From assembly GCA_037501455.1 (NCBI GenBank), contig CM074858.1, positions 44,823,001-44,887,000 on the forward strand: a stretch of DNA of 64,000 nt, in the 5' to 3' direction. Position numbers and translations under genes: made by a program. The DNA comes from Lantana camara (taxonomy: Eukaryota; Streptophyta; Magnoliopsida; Lamiales; Verbenaceae). This document shows, one piece after another, positions 21,716 to 31,989 of this stretch; the stretch's first letter is position 1; every line of letters starts with the position of its first letter. A model generated the notes under the pieces. The model searched no databases and was not told the DNA's origin. It worked only from the letters and a program-made list of their open reading frames with translations.

Positions 21716-22406
21716 TGAAGAAATCTGGAAAAAAAATGCAGAAGAGTAGAAGAAGAAGACGATAAGATTTCTGATTTTCAATTGCAGAAACCGTTGTAAG
21801 ATGAAAATAATACAGTCAGAAATAGTTGCAAAAGACAAATATACGACGATTGCAGAAGACGAATTCGATGGAGGCCATTGCAGAAGACGAATTCGATGGA
21901 GGCTATTGCAGAAGACGAATCCACGACGAAAAGACAACTATGGCGACGATTGCAGGAGACGTCGGCGGCGAGAGAAGGTGAGAAGGAGAGAAGACGAATC
22001 ACGATGAGAGAATCTGAGAAGGAGAGATGCAGGCGAGAAGACCGTATTTGTTTTTCATTGTTGAAGTAGAGAAGAAGAAAACGAAGAAGAAAATCACGGT
22101 TGAAAGAGAAAAAGAGAAGGAGAGAAGAAGTAACGGCGAAGAAGAAAATGGGGTTTGATTTGGGTGGTAGATCTGAATTTGAAAAATATGACGTAATCAA
22201 TATAACAATAAGAAAATCAAAAAATAAATAACCACGTCAGATAATAGAGAATTTTAACCATGTCAGATAATAGAGAATTTTAACCACGTCAGATAATAGA
22301 ATAACACGTCACATAATAGAGAATAGAAAAAAGGAAAAAGAAATTGAGGGTTACATCCCTAAAAAAAAATAAAAATTGGGCGTCCCTTGGGGCCTAATTG
22401 TCTCCC
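21716..22406 (+). mobile_element. Right portion of TIR-B next to SF3B4
   Basis: It matches TIR-A 2735-3367 and its end 5609-5630. Differences: one extra copy of the 33-base 'gcagaagacgaattcgatgg' unit, a much shorter GAA tract, and two additional 'cacgtcagataatag' repeats near the end. The small frames here (60-140 aa) are repeat translations. Confidence 0.75.
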
Positions 22407-22496
22407 TAAAACCCTTGGGCCTTGGAAGTTGGAAGCTCCAGTAGCTTGTATACAGGTTGATTTCTCAGTGTTGGTGGTGGGTGAATCTGGGCGACC
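22407..22496 (+). promoter_or_regulatory. SF3B4 proximal promoter / 5' UTR
   Basis: TAAAACCCTTGGGCCTTGG at 22407-22425 combines a telo-box core (AAACCCT) and a site II element (TGGGCC). This pair is typical of plant housekeeping and RNA-machinery genes and usually lies close to the transcription start. The TIR-B end abuts it directly, leaving only 90 bases before the ATG. Any further upstream control must now come from the transposon or be dispensable. The start site is not determined. Confidence 0.55.
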
Positions 22497-25400
22497 ATGA
22501 CGACCCGAATAGCGCCTGGTGTCGGTGCGAATCTGCTCGGCCAACACTCCGCGGAGCGCAACCAAGACGCCACCGTCTATGTCGGCAATCTCGAAACCAA
22601 GGTACTTCTTCTTTTCCCCTTTCTGTCTTTCGCTAGGGCTTCGTCAGTGTATGGAATTTCTTGTAAATATGTGATTGTGGATTAGGGTTCTGTTGTGCTG
22701 CATTTGTTGATGAAACGGTTGGTTTTTGTTGCCAGATTTCTTTTGAAAATTGTGTGTTTTAATCTAATGAGAAAGTGGTTGACGGTTCGGTGAACTTTTT
22801 CGCTTGCTATTCAATCGTGTTTTCTTTTTGTTTGTGAATTGTGATGGTTGCAGTTTCATTCAGTTTTCGTTTTACTTTTTTTTTTCCTTTTCTTTTCTAA
22901 TAAAAGAACAAATGGGTGGAAGTAATTTACATGGGTAGTAAGGTCAGAGAAAGAGTTTTGCAGAAAACATGCGGTGAAAAGAGAATGGTAAATGTGTTTT
23001 GCATAAATATTTCACCTTCCCGTTGGTTGAGATTTGAGCAATTTTCTAAGGTTTCTTGTGGTACGTACATACGAGGGCTGCTAATAAATCAGGTAATTCA
23101 AATGGCCTGTGATTGGGAATGAGTGTGAATCTAAGGCTGCTAGTATCTGTCCTAGTTGGTGCTCATAATTGATAAGTTCCTTGCTAGGGTCTATATATAT
23201 AGAGAGAGAAAAGTAATACTATTTATCATGTAAGTTTGTCTTACAGTATTATTGTGTTTACTGTATGTTTTTTGAACCATTTTCTCTTAATGTGCTAACG
23301 CCTCCTAACGCATAATACAACGCACAAATGAAAAATCTGTGGTGTTACTGGCTGCCTGGATACATAGTTGTGGCTGTAAGATCTTAAGGGAATCTCGGTC
23401 CTTTTTGGTTTTTTTTGTGGCCTACAGGTTGGTGAAGAGTTATTATGGGAGCTGTTTGTGCAAGCAGGTCCAGTAGGTATGCCTGGAATAATTGTTATTT
23501 CATATCTTTTCCTCATAATATGCGTCATTCGAGTTATCTTGGTAAATCTGAATAATTTTAGATGCATCTTATTAGATTTTTTGTTTCTTAGAAATAGTTT
23601 ACATGGGTAGAAAAGGGGATCTTATTATTTAAGAAAAGGGGATGTTAGTTATTTAACACCCCTTAATTGGTGTTTACCTCATTAGATGGGTGAAGCCTAA
23701 GCCTTAGATTAGATTAGAAAAGAATACGGTATTTAGCAACTCTTGGGAGGAGTTGCTAAATAAAGGATTTTGGTTTACATGGAAATTATATATTTGCCCT
23801 CACCTTTCTTCACAAAATTACATTAATTTGTCCTTGGTTTCTTTTTTTTGGGACATCTCTAATATATATTGGGATACATATATATAATACAAAAGCTATA
23901 TAATCTAATAATTTATATACGTATATACATAATATATATAGCCTTTGTATAATATATGCAGTTTATATATACAATAAGATATATATATACACACATTTAT
24001 ATATAATTATATAAATATTATTTTATACATATATATATGTATTATATATATAATAAAATATATGTATTATTATTTTTCTCTCTTTTCTTGTGCAGCTGCC
24101 ATTTTTATTTTATTTTTATCGCTTTTTTTTTTTTTTGACAAATTACAATGAGATGCCATTTTTATTTTTTTTCTTTTGCTTTTCCGAATTATGTTTATTT
24201 TGTTTTCCATAATTTTCCATCATTTCATTTAATTTGTTCAATACTTAATTCATTGAAAAAATTAAGTATGCTCATTTTCGAAACAATTGCCAAGGGCACA
24301 CAGGATTAACACACTTTATATGGATTAACAAAAATGATAGTATTATGCAAACCTCATGCGTCGGAAATTTTTTTTAAAAATAAATTAATGAATTATGGAA
24401 AAATGCAAAAATTTAAAATTAATTTGGGGTTAGGTTATAGGGGTATGTCCTGAAAATAGTAATTAAAAGACATAGTTATAAATAGAGAAGTAAACAAGAT
24501 AAAAAAATAAATTATGTAACAATTATGCAAACATTTTCTAGTGGCAATAGATAGTTAAATGGTGAAGTAAACACTCTCTTAATTTAGTCCCTTCATTACG
24601 ATTTGTATGATGGTATGGGTCTTTCCTATTGCAGTCAATGTGTATGTTCCCAAAGACCGAGTCACTAATGCGCATCAAGGTTATGGTTTTGTGGAGTTCA
24701 GAAGTGAAGAAGATGCTGATTACGTAAGTTTGGCATTCGCTTTCTTAAGTTTTAAAGTCCAGTTCTTTTTTTTTTTCCTGAGTTCCTCCTTTTGACTGCC
24801 ATGGATTTGATCTGGCCCAATTCTGCAGGCAATTAAGGTGTTAAATATGATTAAACTGTACGGGAAGGCAATACGAGTGAATAAGGTGTGTTTGTGCTTC
24901 AAATTCATCTTTCTCAGAGTAATATCTGCTTGTTTTTCTCTGCTTTAGTAACTAATTTGGTGATTGCTATTGTGTGAATCTGTGCTACAATATGTATGAA
25001 TCCTAAGAAGTCTGATTATTCTTTTTTGGTGACAGGCATCCCAAGATAAGAAAAGTGTGGATGTGGGAGCTAACCTTTTCATTGGGAATCTTGATCCTGT
25101 AAGAAATTCAGATTTGTTCTTTTCCATTTGTTTTCATTGCCCGATTTAGCAAACATATCACTATCATGTGAATATCGCATTCTACTATTAATCTTGGACT
25201 TAATTGCATCAGACTTGGAGTTAGCTTAATAACCTTTTCTTGTATTTGCAGGATGTAGATGAAAAACTCCTGTACGACACTTTCAGTGCTTTTGGTGTCA
25301 TTGTCACAAATCCAAAGGTCATACTTTTCTCAGTTATCTGAGTTATGTTGTTAATTTTGCATATTTCTCGGCAAAATAATGGGACACCTCTTGATTTTTA

Positions 25401-28400
25401 ACAATATCTGTAGGAGGCTTCTTAGGAGTCGTTTACATTGGACGTAATGGCGTGTTTAAAGATTTAATCTCCCAATTACATGTGTTTACTTTTAAAAGAA
25501 TGAGGCCTGCATTAAAAACCTTGGCCCGTGAGATTCTCATGTAATGGCGTGTGCCGTATCACACGCCTCTCGGTCGTGTAATGCATCACATGCCACTAAA
25601 CATGAGAACAAAATTTCAATTTGGCGAAAATTTCACTTTATTTTACTGAACATTGTCACCACTTTTTCTGTCTAAATTACCTGCTCTCATTTCTTTTTGT
25701 CTTTTTGTTTTTTACTTTATCTCTCTTCTTTTTTAATTTTCTTTTCTTTTCTTTCTTTTGGTTTTTGTTTTCAATATTTTATTTAAAGAATACACATTTT
25801 TTGCCTTCTGTTATTTACTTAATTAATAATATTTTGCTATCATTGTAATTTTAATAAATCTATTAATATAATATGTTTTTCATTAAATATTATAATATAA
25901 TTTATGAATGCAATATATAAAACATGCATAAATCGGATATTATATCAAAATATTTTGTCTTGTTGATGTTTTTGTATTTTCTTTTATCAAAATATTCTAA
26001 AATTTACTATTATGATTTTTCTTGTTCATGCTGCAGTAATTGGCATTCTCATTTATATTGTACAGTGAAGGCTTTCAACAAGATCTCAAAGACTACATTC
26101 TCATTGTATTTGTTCAGGGATGGTTTGGGGATTACAATATAACATGATTATTCAGTAAGAAAAGTGCAACACATTTTCTAGCTTAACACGAGCCAGAAAC
26201 AAGAAAAGTAAAGGCATGTTTGATTGCTATCACAAACTTGCAATAACACAACCATACATTAACACGACATGATAAGTAAATGCCCTCTTAGGTATAAAAT
26301 TATTTAAGGGACACTTTTGCTTTATATGTCCTTGCTTGTGCTAATTTTGGTGCATCTAATTGTATGTTTTGTCCATTGACAGATCAGATTTGCTTATTCT
26401 TTAAGTTCAGTTCTATATTTGAATTTCTCAGTACTTCTGTGATCTGTCGCAATGAATGTCTTTATGGGTGTGGTTGCGTTCTCGTTGTCTTTTGCTTTCT
26501 CTTCCACCTGCCGTATCATGTGGGTGCATTGAGGGTATCAAAAGTCCTCAGGATCCCTTGAAATACTAGCTGTTTAGTGCACTAGTATATGACTTGAAAC
26601 TTTAAACAAATTTTAAGTCGAAGGGAAAGAGAGGAAATAGTATTCATATGGATTCATCACAAGAATATAGGTAAAAGCTGTGTCACAGATCAAATTCGAT
26701 CTCCTTCTGTATTGAGTTGGGACAATATAGAAACAGAAAATTAGCTCATTTTTTCCAAGTTGTGGAGCAAAATAAGAAAGTTTTGTCCTTAATAAATCTC
26801 TACTTTCTTTCTCTTTCTTTTCTTGTTTGCGTTCGTCCTTTCTCTCTTTCTCTCAGTAGGGGTTTATTTACCACTATTTTACTATGGTAAGATTCTTGAT
26901 CGGCAATTATAATTGATACACCATGTCTTTCTAGAACATTTGTAACAGTTTTTTTCTGTTTGTGTTGGAAATATTAAGTGTGTGTTATTCTCATCTTTTG
27001 CTTGTTCCATTAATCTTGTAAATATTTGTATGGTTATGTCTCTTGGAATTGCAACTTTTGAGTTGCACGCTTAAATCTCAATCACATTGTGATCCTACTC
27101 TCAATGATTTCAATGTTTTTTCATGCTTCCATTCTCCAGTGTCCTATATTACTGATTTTTGACAATTGATATATGCCTGCACTGATTAATCACATTTAAA
27201 ACTCATAATCCTGTTTACTTACTGCTGGTTGTGCTCCCTGCAGATCATGAGAGATCCAGAGACTGGGAATTCACGTGGTTTTGGATTTATCAGCTACGAT
27301 TCCTTCGAAGCTTCTGATGCTGCTATTGAGGTTAGGTTTTTTTGTTTGATGATGTCTGCTGGCTAAAATCATTGAAAATAATTGAAATGCACCCAAAATG
27401 TCACCCTTGAAATTTCATAAACAACATTGAGAATAAGCCAGAGTTTATTTTATCCGACCTGGCGGTCTCCTACTCTCATCTCTGCTATTTACTCACGTGC
27501 AACAATTTTTTACAATTTAAGAAAAAATTATCTTTGTAACTTTTACCTTCGGAATTGGTTGTTGATTTGTCTAACTAATAGTTTGTATCTGTGCAGACGA
27601 TGAATGGCCAATATCTTTGCAATCGTCAGATTACAGTGTCTTATGCATACAAGAAAGACACCAAGGGAGAACGTCATGGCACACCTGCAGGTAACCTTTT
27701 TTGGTCACTCTCTCAAGTTTGGGTATACAAAGTCTTCTCAAGTTTTAGCTGCTGCTAATGTCTACTGGACTGAACCCCCAAGTGACATCTTTTTGAAATA
27801 ATTACAGTGATATACCCTGTGGTTCGGCACAAACCTCCCCTGAGGTTTGAGATATTACAAAAACTTCCCCTATGAAAGAATTTAGATTACATTGCTCCTC
27901 TATTTTTTCTTGAATACACGATTTTGCCGTTTATACTTGATGATGTATATTGGAATTTAAATTTATGATCCTAATAGCATGCATTAGGCCAACCCACAGG
28001 GTATGTATGGGGAAGTTTTTGTAATTTCTCAAACGGTAGGGCGCAGGGTAAGTTTGTGGAATTACTAATCAGGCCAAACATAGAATAGTAATCCTTTTTT
28101 TGTTTTTTGTGATGGATGTATCCAAGTGATATAATCTGCCAAATATTTCCCTCTCTTGTTTACAGGTTTTAATTTGTCATTATTTTTCTTTATATTTACT
28201 ATATAATTAAAACTACTTAGTGGTGATGAATTGCAGAAAGAGTATTGGCTGCTAGTAATCCAACAACCCAGAAGAATCGGCCTCACACCATGTTTGCAAG
28301 TGGGCCCCCATCTCTGCCACCTCAGCCAAACGGTGCTGTCACCGCTCCAGCACCACCACGGCCCTTTGCAAATGGTACTATTCCTCCTCCAGCTCCTATC

Positions 28401-28730
28401 CCAGCTCTAAGGCCACCACCCCCACCACCACAGCCGCAGAATATGTACCCACCAATGCAGCAGATATCTGCACCACCGTCTTGGCCGGGTCAGCAACCGA
28501 CTCAACCCGGTATTCCCCCACCAATGCAGCAGTTCAGAGGGATGCCGCCGCCACCTCCACAAGCCACTCCACCTTTGGCAAGGCCACCACCACCTCCATC
28601 TGGACTTGCTCCTCCACCTATGTGGCGGCCGCCGCCTCCACCACAGCAGCTGACAGGCGGACAACATCAGATGCAACATATGTCAATGCCACCACCTCAT
28701 AACATGCTTCCGCCTCCACCTCCACAGTAA
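22497..28730 (+). CDS. SF3B4: Splicing factor 3B subunit 4 (SF3b49 / SAP49), nine exons
   Basis: Exons: 22497-22601, 23428-23476, 24635-24723, 24829-24885, 25036-25098, 25252-25317, 27244-27330, 27597-27690, 28237-28730. All introns are GT-AG, and the joined frame is 368 codons with a TAA stop (367 aa), the usual plant SAP49 length. The start [17 protein letters not shown] is the conserved family start. RRM1 has RNP2 VYVGNL (27-32) and RNP1 GYGFVEF (67-73). RRM2 has RNP2 LFIGNL (114-119) and RNP1 RGFGFISY (154-161). Residues from about 228 on are Pro/Gln/Met-rich and low complexity. The family member sits in the nuclear SF3b complex of the U2 snRNP and contacts pre-mRNA near the branch site. 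No frame break is seen, so it is probably functional. It is the only intact host gene in the window. Confidence 0.95.
23666..24578. mobile_element. Harbinger-like MITE in SF3B4 intron 2
   Basis: The ends are ATTGGTGTTTACCTCATT and, reversed, GAGAGTGTTTACTTCACC. They are flanked by TTA on both sides (23663-23665, 24579-24581), the target duplication of PIF/Harbinger elements. About 913 bp, AT-rich, with a (TA)-rich centre (23870-24070). It holds a perfect 13 bp hairpin at 23730-23762. No coding capacity. Superfamily inferred from ends and TTA only. Confidence 0.5.
25425..26287. mobile_element. Harbinger-like MITE in SF3B4 intron 6
   Basis: The left end is GGAGTCGTTTACATTGG and the right end, reversed, is GAGGGCATTTACTTATC. 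They are flanked by TTA (25422-25424, 26288-26290); 863 bp, AT-rich, non-coding. The TIR resembles the intron 2 element (GTTTAC core), so both may be one family. It accounts for nearly half of the 1.9 kb intron 6. Confidence 0.5.
26291..27243 (+). other. Rest of SF3B4 intron 6
   Basis: AT-rich intron sequence ending in a pyrimidine tract and CCCTGCAG before exon 7. Beyond this I see no gene, no clear repeat and no RNA gene. Confidence 0.6.
27806..28070. mobile_element. Small MITE with inverted repeats in SF3B4 intron 8
   Basis: The arms at 27846-27870 and 28009-28033 (GGTTTGAGATATTACAAAAA and its near complement, then CTTCCCC) are inverted. The outer parts 'ataccctgtggttcgg' and 'cgcagggtaagtttgtgg' are weaker inverted matches. 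About 265 bp. This resembles short inverted-repeat elements common in plant introns; no superfamily is assigned. Confidence 0.5.
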
Positions 28731-28880
28731 TCGTCGAACTTTGTGGAGGGTTATTTAGTTGCTGGCTTCTGAGAAGTGTCCTTTTTTTCCCCTCTCCTTT
28801 GATGTATTGTGATATTCTATTATTATAAGTCTTGTAAAATCTAAATGAGGAATTTATTTTTGATGTTTGTCTGCATATAC
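28731..28880 (+). terminator. SF3B4 3' UTR and probable poly(A) region
   Basis: T-rich and TTGTAT/TTGTAA-like elements (about 28800-28840) and A-rich 'ataagtc...aaatctaaatgagg' follow the stop. This matches the loose plant far-upstream and near-upstream signals. No canonical AATAAA is seen at once after the stop, so the cleavage site is uncertain. Confidence 0.4.
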
Positions 28881-29330
28881 TTTTAGTCTTCAGGTAGGCA
28901 ATTGCTTCAATGTTTCTTGGAATTAATGTGGTTAGAAGAGTGTAGTAAATAATAGTTTTAGCCTGGCTAAAAATTTATTTTCTAAAGTCAACCAAAGAGA
29001 GCCTTTCAAATAAGTAAATTTGTACAATCGGTTCAAGAAGTATATAATTAATTTCATTATCCTGATTCAACCAGCCAAATCATAAGATAATAATTATGTT
29101 ATCTGTGCTTTTTGGTGGCAGGAGAATGGTGAAAAAATTTTGTGTGAAAATGAATCATGACTGCAAAATTAAAAAGAGGTGGACAAAGCTGCTTTGCTAT
29201 AACAATGGTGTTGATCATGCTTGCGGGTACTACTAGACCTCCAATGGGTATTACTGTAAGCTTTTCTCTTCTAATTATTTTTGGAGGAAGGTCAGATTTA
29301 ATGGAAACTAGTAATTTTGCACACCATAAT
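28881..29330. other. Intergenic, nothing recognised
   Basis: AT-rich, no convincing gene. A 61-codon frame at 29157 has no recognisable motif. It may be decayed N-terminal sequence of the hAT element that follows. Confidence 0.4.
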
Positions 29331-29500
29331 ACAATTAATTAATTAATTAATTATATATAATTTTATAATAATTATAATTTTATATATATAATTATAATTA
29401 TATATATATTAATTATATAATTTTATAATTAATTTTATATATAATTGTAATTAATTATATAATAATTATATTAATTTTATAAAATTAATTAATTATATAT
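29331..29500. repeat. AT-rich low-complexity tract
   Basis: Runs of TTAATTAA and TATATAAT, about 170 bases with almost no G or C. It directly precedes the hAT transposase remnant. Confidence 0.85.
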
Positions 29501-30720
29501 ATGAAAAGAAGATTGGATCAATGAGGTACTTCTATATTAGGTGGGAAGCATCTCTATATGAAATGTATTGGCCACATTGTTCAACTTCTTATGAAAGATG
29601 ACTTAAGAGATGAATTTATCTGTTGAGAGAGATGAATTTATCTGTTGAGCGGGTTCGTACAATGGTTAGATATGTTAAACAACCACCAACTAAATTAAGA
29701 AAATTCAATACATATCTGATGGAGGAAAAGTCAGAGAGCAAAAAATCTTTGTCTTGATGTTCCACCTTGATGGAATACGGTTTACATGATGTTGGAGACG
29801 GACATTACCTTTCAAGGTGTTTCTGAGAGATATAAGTTATGTGATGCTGATTTTCGGGCTGATTTTGTACATGGTGGGAGTTATGGAGAATTAGGGATGC
29901 CTACTAAAAATGATTGGATGGTGGTGAAGAGATTGGTTAGGGTGTTGCAACATTTTTTTGAGCATACTCTTCGTGTTTTTGGCTCTTTGTTTGTGACTTC
30001 CAATACTTTTCTTGATAAAATTAGTGATGTAGATGATTTATTGAGAGAAAGGTTGAGTGGTGATGATAGTGGTTTAGCAGCCATGGCACAAAAAATGAAA
30101 GTGAAGTTTGACAAATATTAGGGAAATGTAACAAAAGTGAATATGATGTTGTTTGTTATTGTTATGCTTAACCTCGCCATAAGTTTGTGTACATTGACTA
30201 TATGTTCAAGAATATGTATGGGGATTTATGAAGTTAGCGTCGGAGTTGGCCAAACCAGCTCTAAGTGAGGTTTACAAAATATAAAGAGCTTTACTCACAA
30301 GATGTTTCATCATTTGTTCTTCAAGTCCTCAAAGTAGTCCTACATCATCTGATTCATCCGATTCGTCCGAGGCGAAGAAAGAAAGAGAGGCAACAAGGGC
30401 AAAGAGCAAAAATTATAAAAAATGATACTTGAGATTGGAAGCCTCGACAAATCAGAATTGAAACTTTATCTGCAAGAGGCTATTGAAAAGATACTAATGA
30501 TATTGATAACATTGATTGGTGGAAAATGCACAACCTTAGATTTCTCATTTTGTCACAATTGGCTCGTGATTTGTTTGTCATGCCTGTTTCTACTGTGGCC
30601 TCGGAATCGGTGTTTAGCACAGGAGGGCACATCATTGATGACTTTTGAGCTTCATTGACTCCCTAAAGGGCACAAGCTTTGATTTGCTATCAAGATTGGT
30701 TCAGTCAAAGTCCAATCAAA
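29500..30720 (+). pseudogene. Decayed hAT-family transposase
   Basis: Several frames together give hAT signatures in order. First is a C..HI.Q-like region (KCIGHIVQLLMKDDLRDEF, about 29555). Next is LDVPP.WNTVYMMLE (about 29752-29800), equal to the C.DV.TRWNS.Y.ML motif. Then an open piece at 29786-30121 contains KNDWMVVKRLVRVLQHFFEHT, FLDKI and a following DPRY-like region. The C-terminal dimerisation domain (about 30500-30700) has WWK...RFLILSQLARDLF and STVASESVFSTGG. Stops and frameshifts separate these, including two in the last domain, so it is inactive. Closest in style to Ac/RICESLEEPER-type proteins. The ends of the element were not found. Confidence 0.85.
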
Positions 30721-31440
30721 ACTTATGAAGAAGATTATGAGGTTCTTCAAAAAAAATTAAGGAACGTAATAATTAATATTTTATCTATATAACCAAATAA
30801 GTTAATATTAATTCTTATATCATTTATTGATTTGTTTTATGATCTTGTAGATATGATCTCAATTGTTGGGATGGAGTCGAACATTATTGGCTTGTGATTT
30901 CATAAGCAATAACCATGTTGGTAAATTTATTTTCACTTCTTATTGTTCTTACATATTCATAAAGCAATAACCATGATCTCAATTTTGTCTTTGTAGGTTG
31001 TTTGGAACATTGGACTTTGGTGTTTGGAGATTGGAGCACTGCATTGTTTTTAATTTATATTTGGGATGTTGTGCTTGTAATGAGTACTGACTTTAGTTAA
31101 ATGTTTGTGTTATATTGTTGTTTGTTGGTATCATAAGACATTTCCTATTGCTTAGCTTATGCTTACGCCTAGACTGTAATGCTTAAGTAATAATGTTGTA
31201 GTTTTAGTTTAAGTGTGGACGTTGGAGTAGATTACTGGACTGTGTCTGTAATGCTTTAGTTTTAACTTTTAAGTGAGGGTGGTCAAAAAAAACTTTTAAG
31301 TGTGGACTTTATCAATTCCATACATACTAATTTAAACCAATTTCTAATTATCTCTCTCTTGAGAGTCCTCTTTCTCTCGTATGAGGGCTTCATCTTTCAG
31401 TGTTATCACTGTCTTCAACTTTCAATGTGTGTTTAGATCA
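30721..31440. other. Probable hAT 3' flank, no gene
   Basis: AT-rich DNA with a repeated phrase 'cataagcaataaccatg' near 30900 and 30960. It may be the 3' untranslated part of the hAT element. No terminal inverted repeat or 8 bp duplication could be fixed. Confidence 0.35.
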
Positions 31441-31449
31441 AACAGCACG

Positions 31450-31566
31450 ATGGATCGACTGCAAAACCCTTTCATAATTAGCGCTCAATTCTCTCTTTCT
31501 CTGTTATTCTGTTTTCTGTTTTGCACTTTGTTTCTTTCTTCAGTGCATGGCGCCAGGGTCATATGA
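31450..31566 (+). other. Short frame with signal-peptide-like sequence
   Basis: The frame MDRLQNPF followed by a hydrophobic run (SLSLLFCFLFCTLFLSS) and VHGARV ends at a stop after 38 residues. It reads like a secreted-protein first exon, but nothing downstream continues it, and the next 400 bases belong to an LTR element leader on the other strand. Possibly the stump of a host gene, or chance. Confidence 0.15.
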
Positions 31567-31569
31567 CCA

Positions 31570-31989
31570 GAACTGGCGTGTTAAGAATATGTATCCTACT
31601 TCTGGTCATTGGTGAGATCCAGGGTACCATTTCCTCCAAAAATGTTAGTTATTCTTACAAAGAATTGCATAGGAAGATATAATGCATGGGGTTAAGAATG
31701 ATTCATAGATTGTCTTAGAATCAACAAATTTCAAGTATAGTGCTAGAATTACTAGCACATAGAATATACATTGGAATAGCATGGAACAATAACGGCCCTA
31801 TAGGTATCTTGAAGCGATTCTAAGACTCAAGACGTGAACATGCTGGAAAATGGGAATAAAAGGTTCTCACAACTTGAAGGTATCAATTTTGAAAGCACTT
31901 TGAAATGATATATTTTTAGAAAAGTAAAGATTTTCAAGAAAGAGCACCAAGGATACTGAGGCAACCTGATGCTCTGATACCACCTTAGC
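31570..31989 (-). mobile_element. Leader of a minus-strand LTR retrotransposon (truncated)
   Basis: The complement of the initiator-Met binding site, GCTCTGATACCA, lies at 31971-31982, seven bases from the LTR at 31990. The internal part to the left is short leader-like sequence with no gag, so the body of the element has been lost. The left limit is uncertain. Confidence 0.6.

Larger units (their letters stand above)
5639..22406 (+). mobile_element. Non-autonomous MULE-like TIR element B, split by three retrotransposons
   Basis: It begins GGGACATTTGGTTAAAAGGG and continues as TIR-A. The parts, once inserts are removed, are 5639-6006, 8714-8823 and 21536-22406. The right end is 'gggttacatccctaaaaa', 'gggcgtcccttggggcctaa' and TCTCCC at 22406. 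The internal sequence matches TIR-A closely (palindromes, 'gacgaattcgatggaggc', 'cacgtcagataatag' three to four times at 22232-22300), showing they are copies of one family. CTAAAACCC follows the right end. Inserts: S2 (6007-8713), S3 (8824-21535) and Tekay-1 inside S3. Confidence 0.75.

Noticed and set aside
25621..26561. Frames of 65-75 codons in SF3B4 intron 6
   Set aside because: AT-rich and hydrophobic, lying in the MITE and intron sequence; no splice or domain support.
28407..28679. 90-codon minus frame rich in Trp and Arg
   Set aside because: Antisense shadow of the proline-rich last exon of SF3B4.
28481..28702. 73-codon plus frame rich in Thr, Ala and Ser
   Set aside because: Alternative frame within the last exon of SF3B4.
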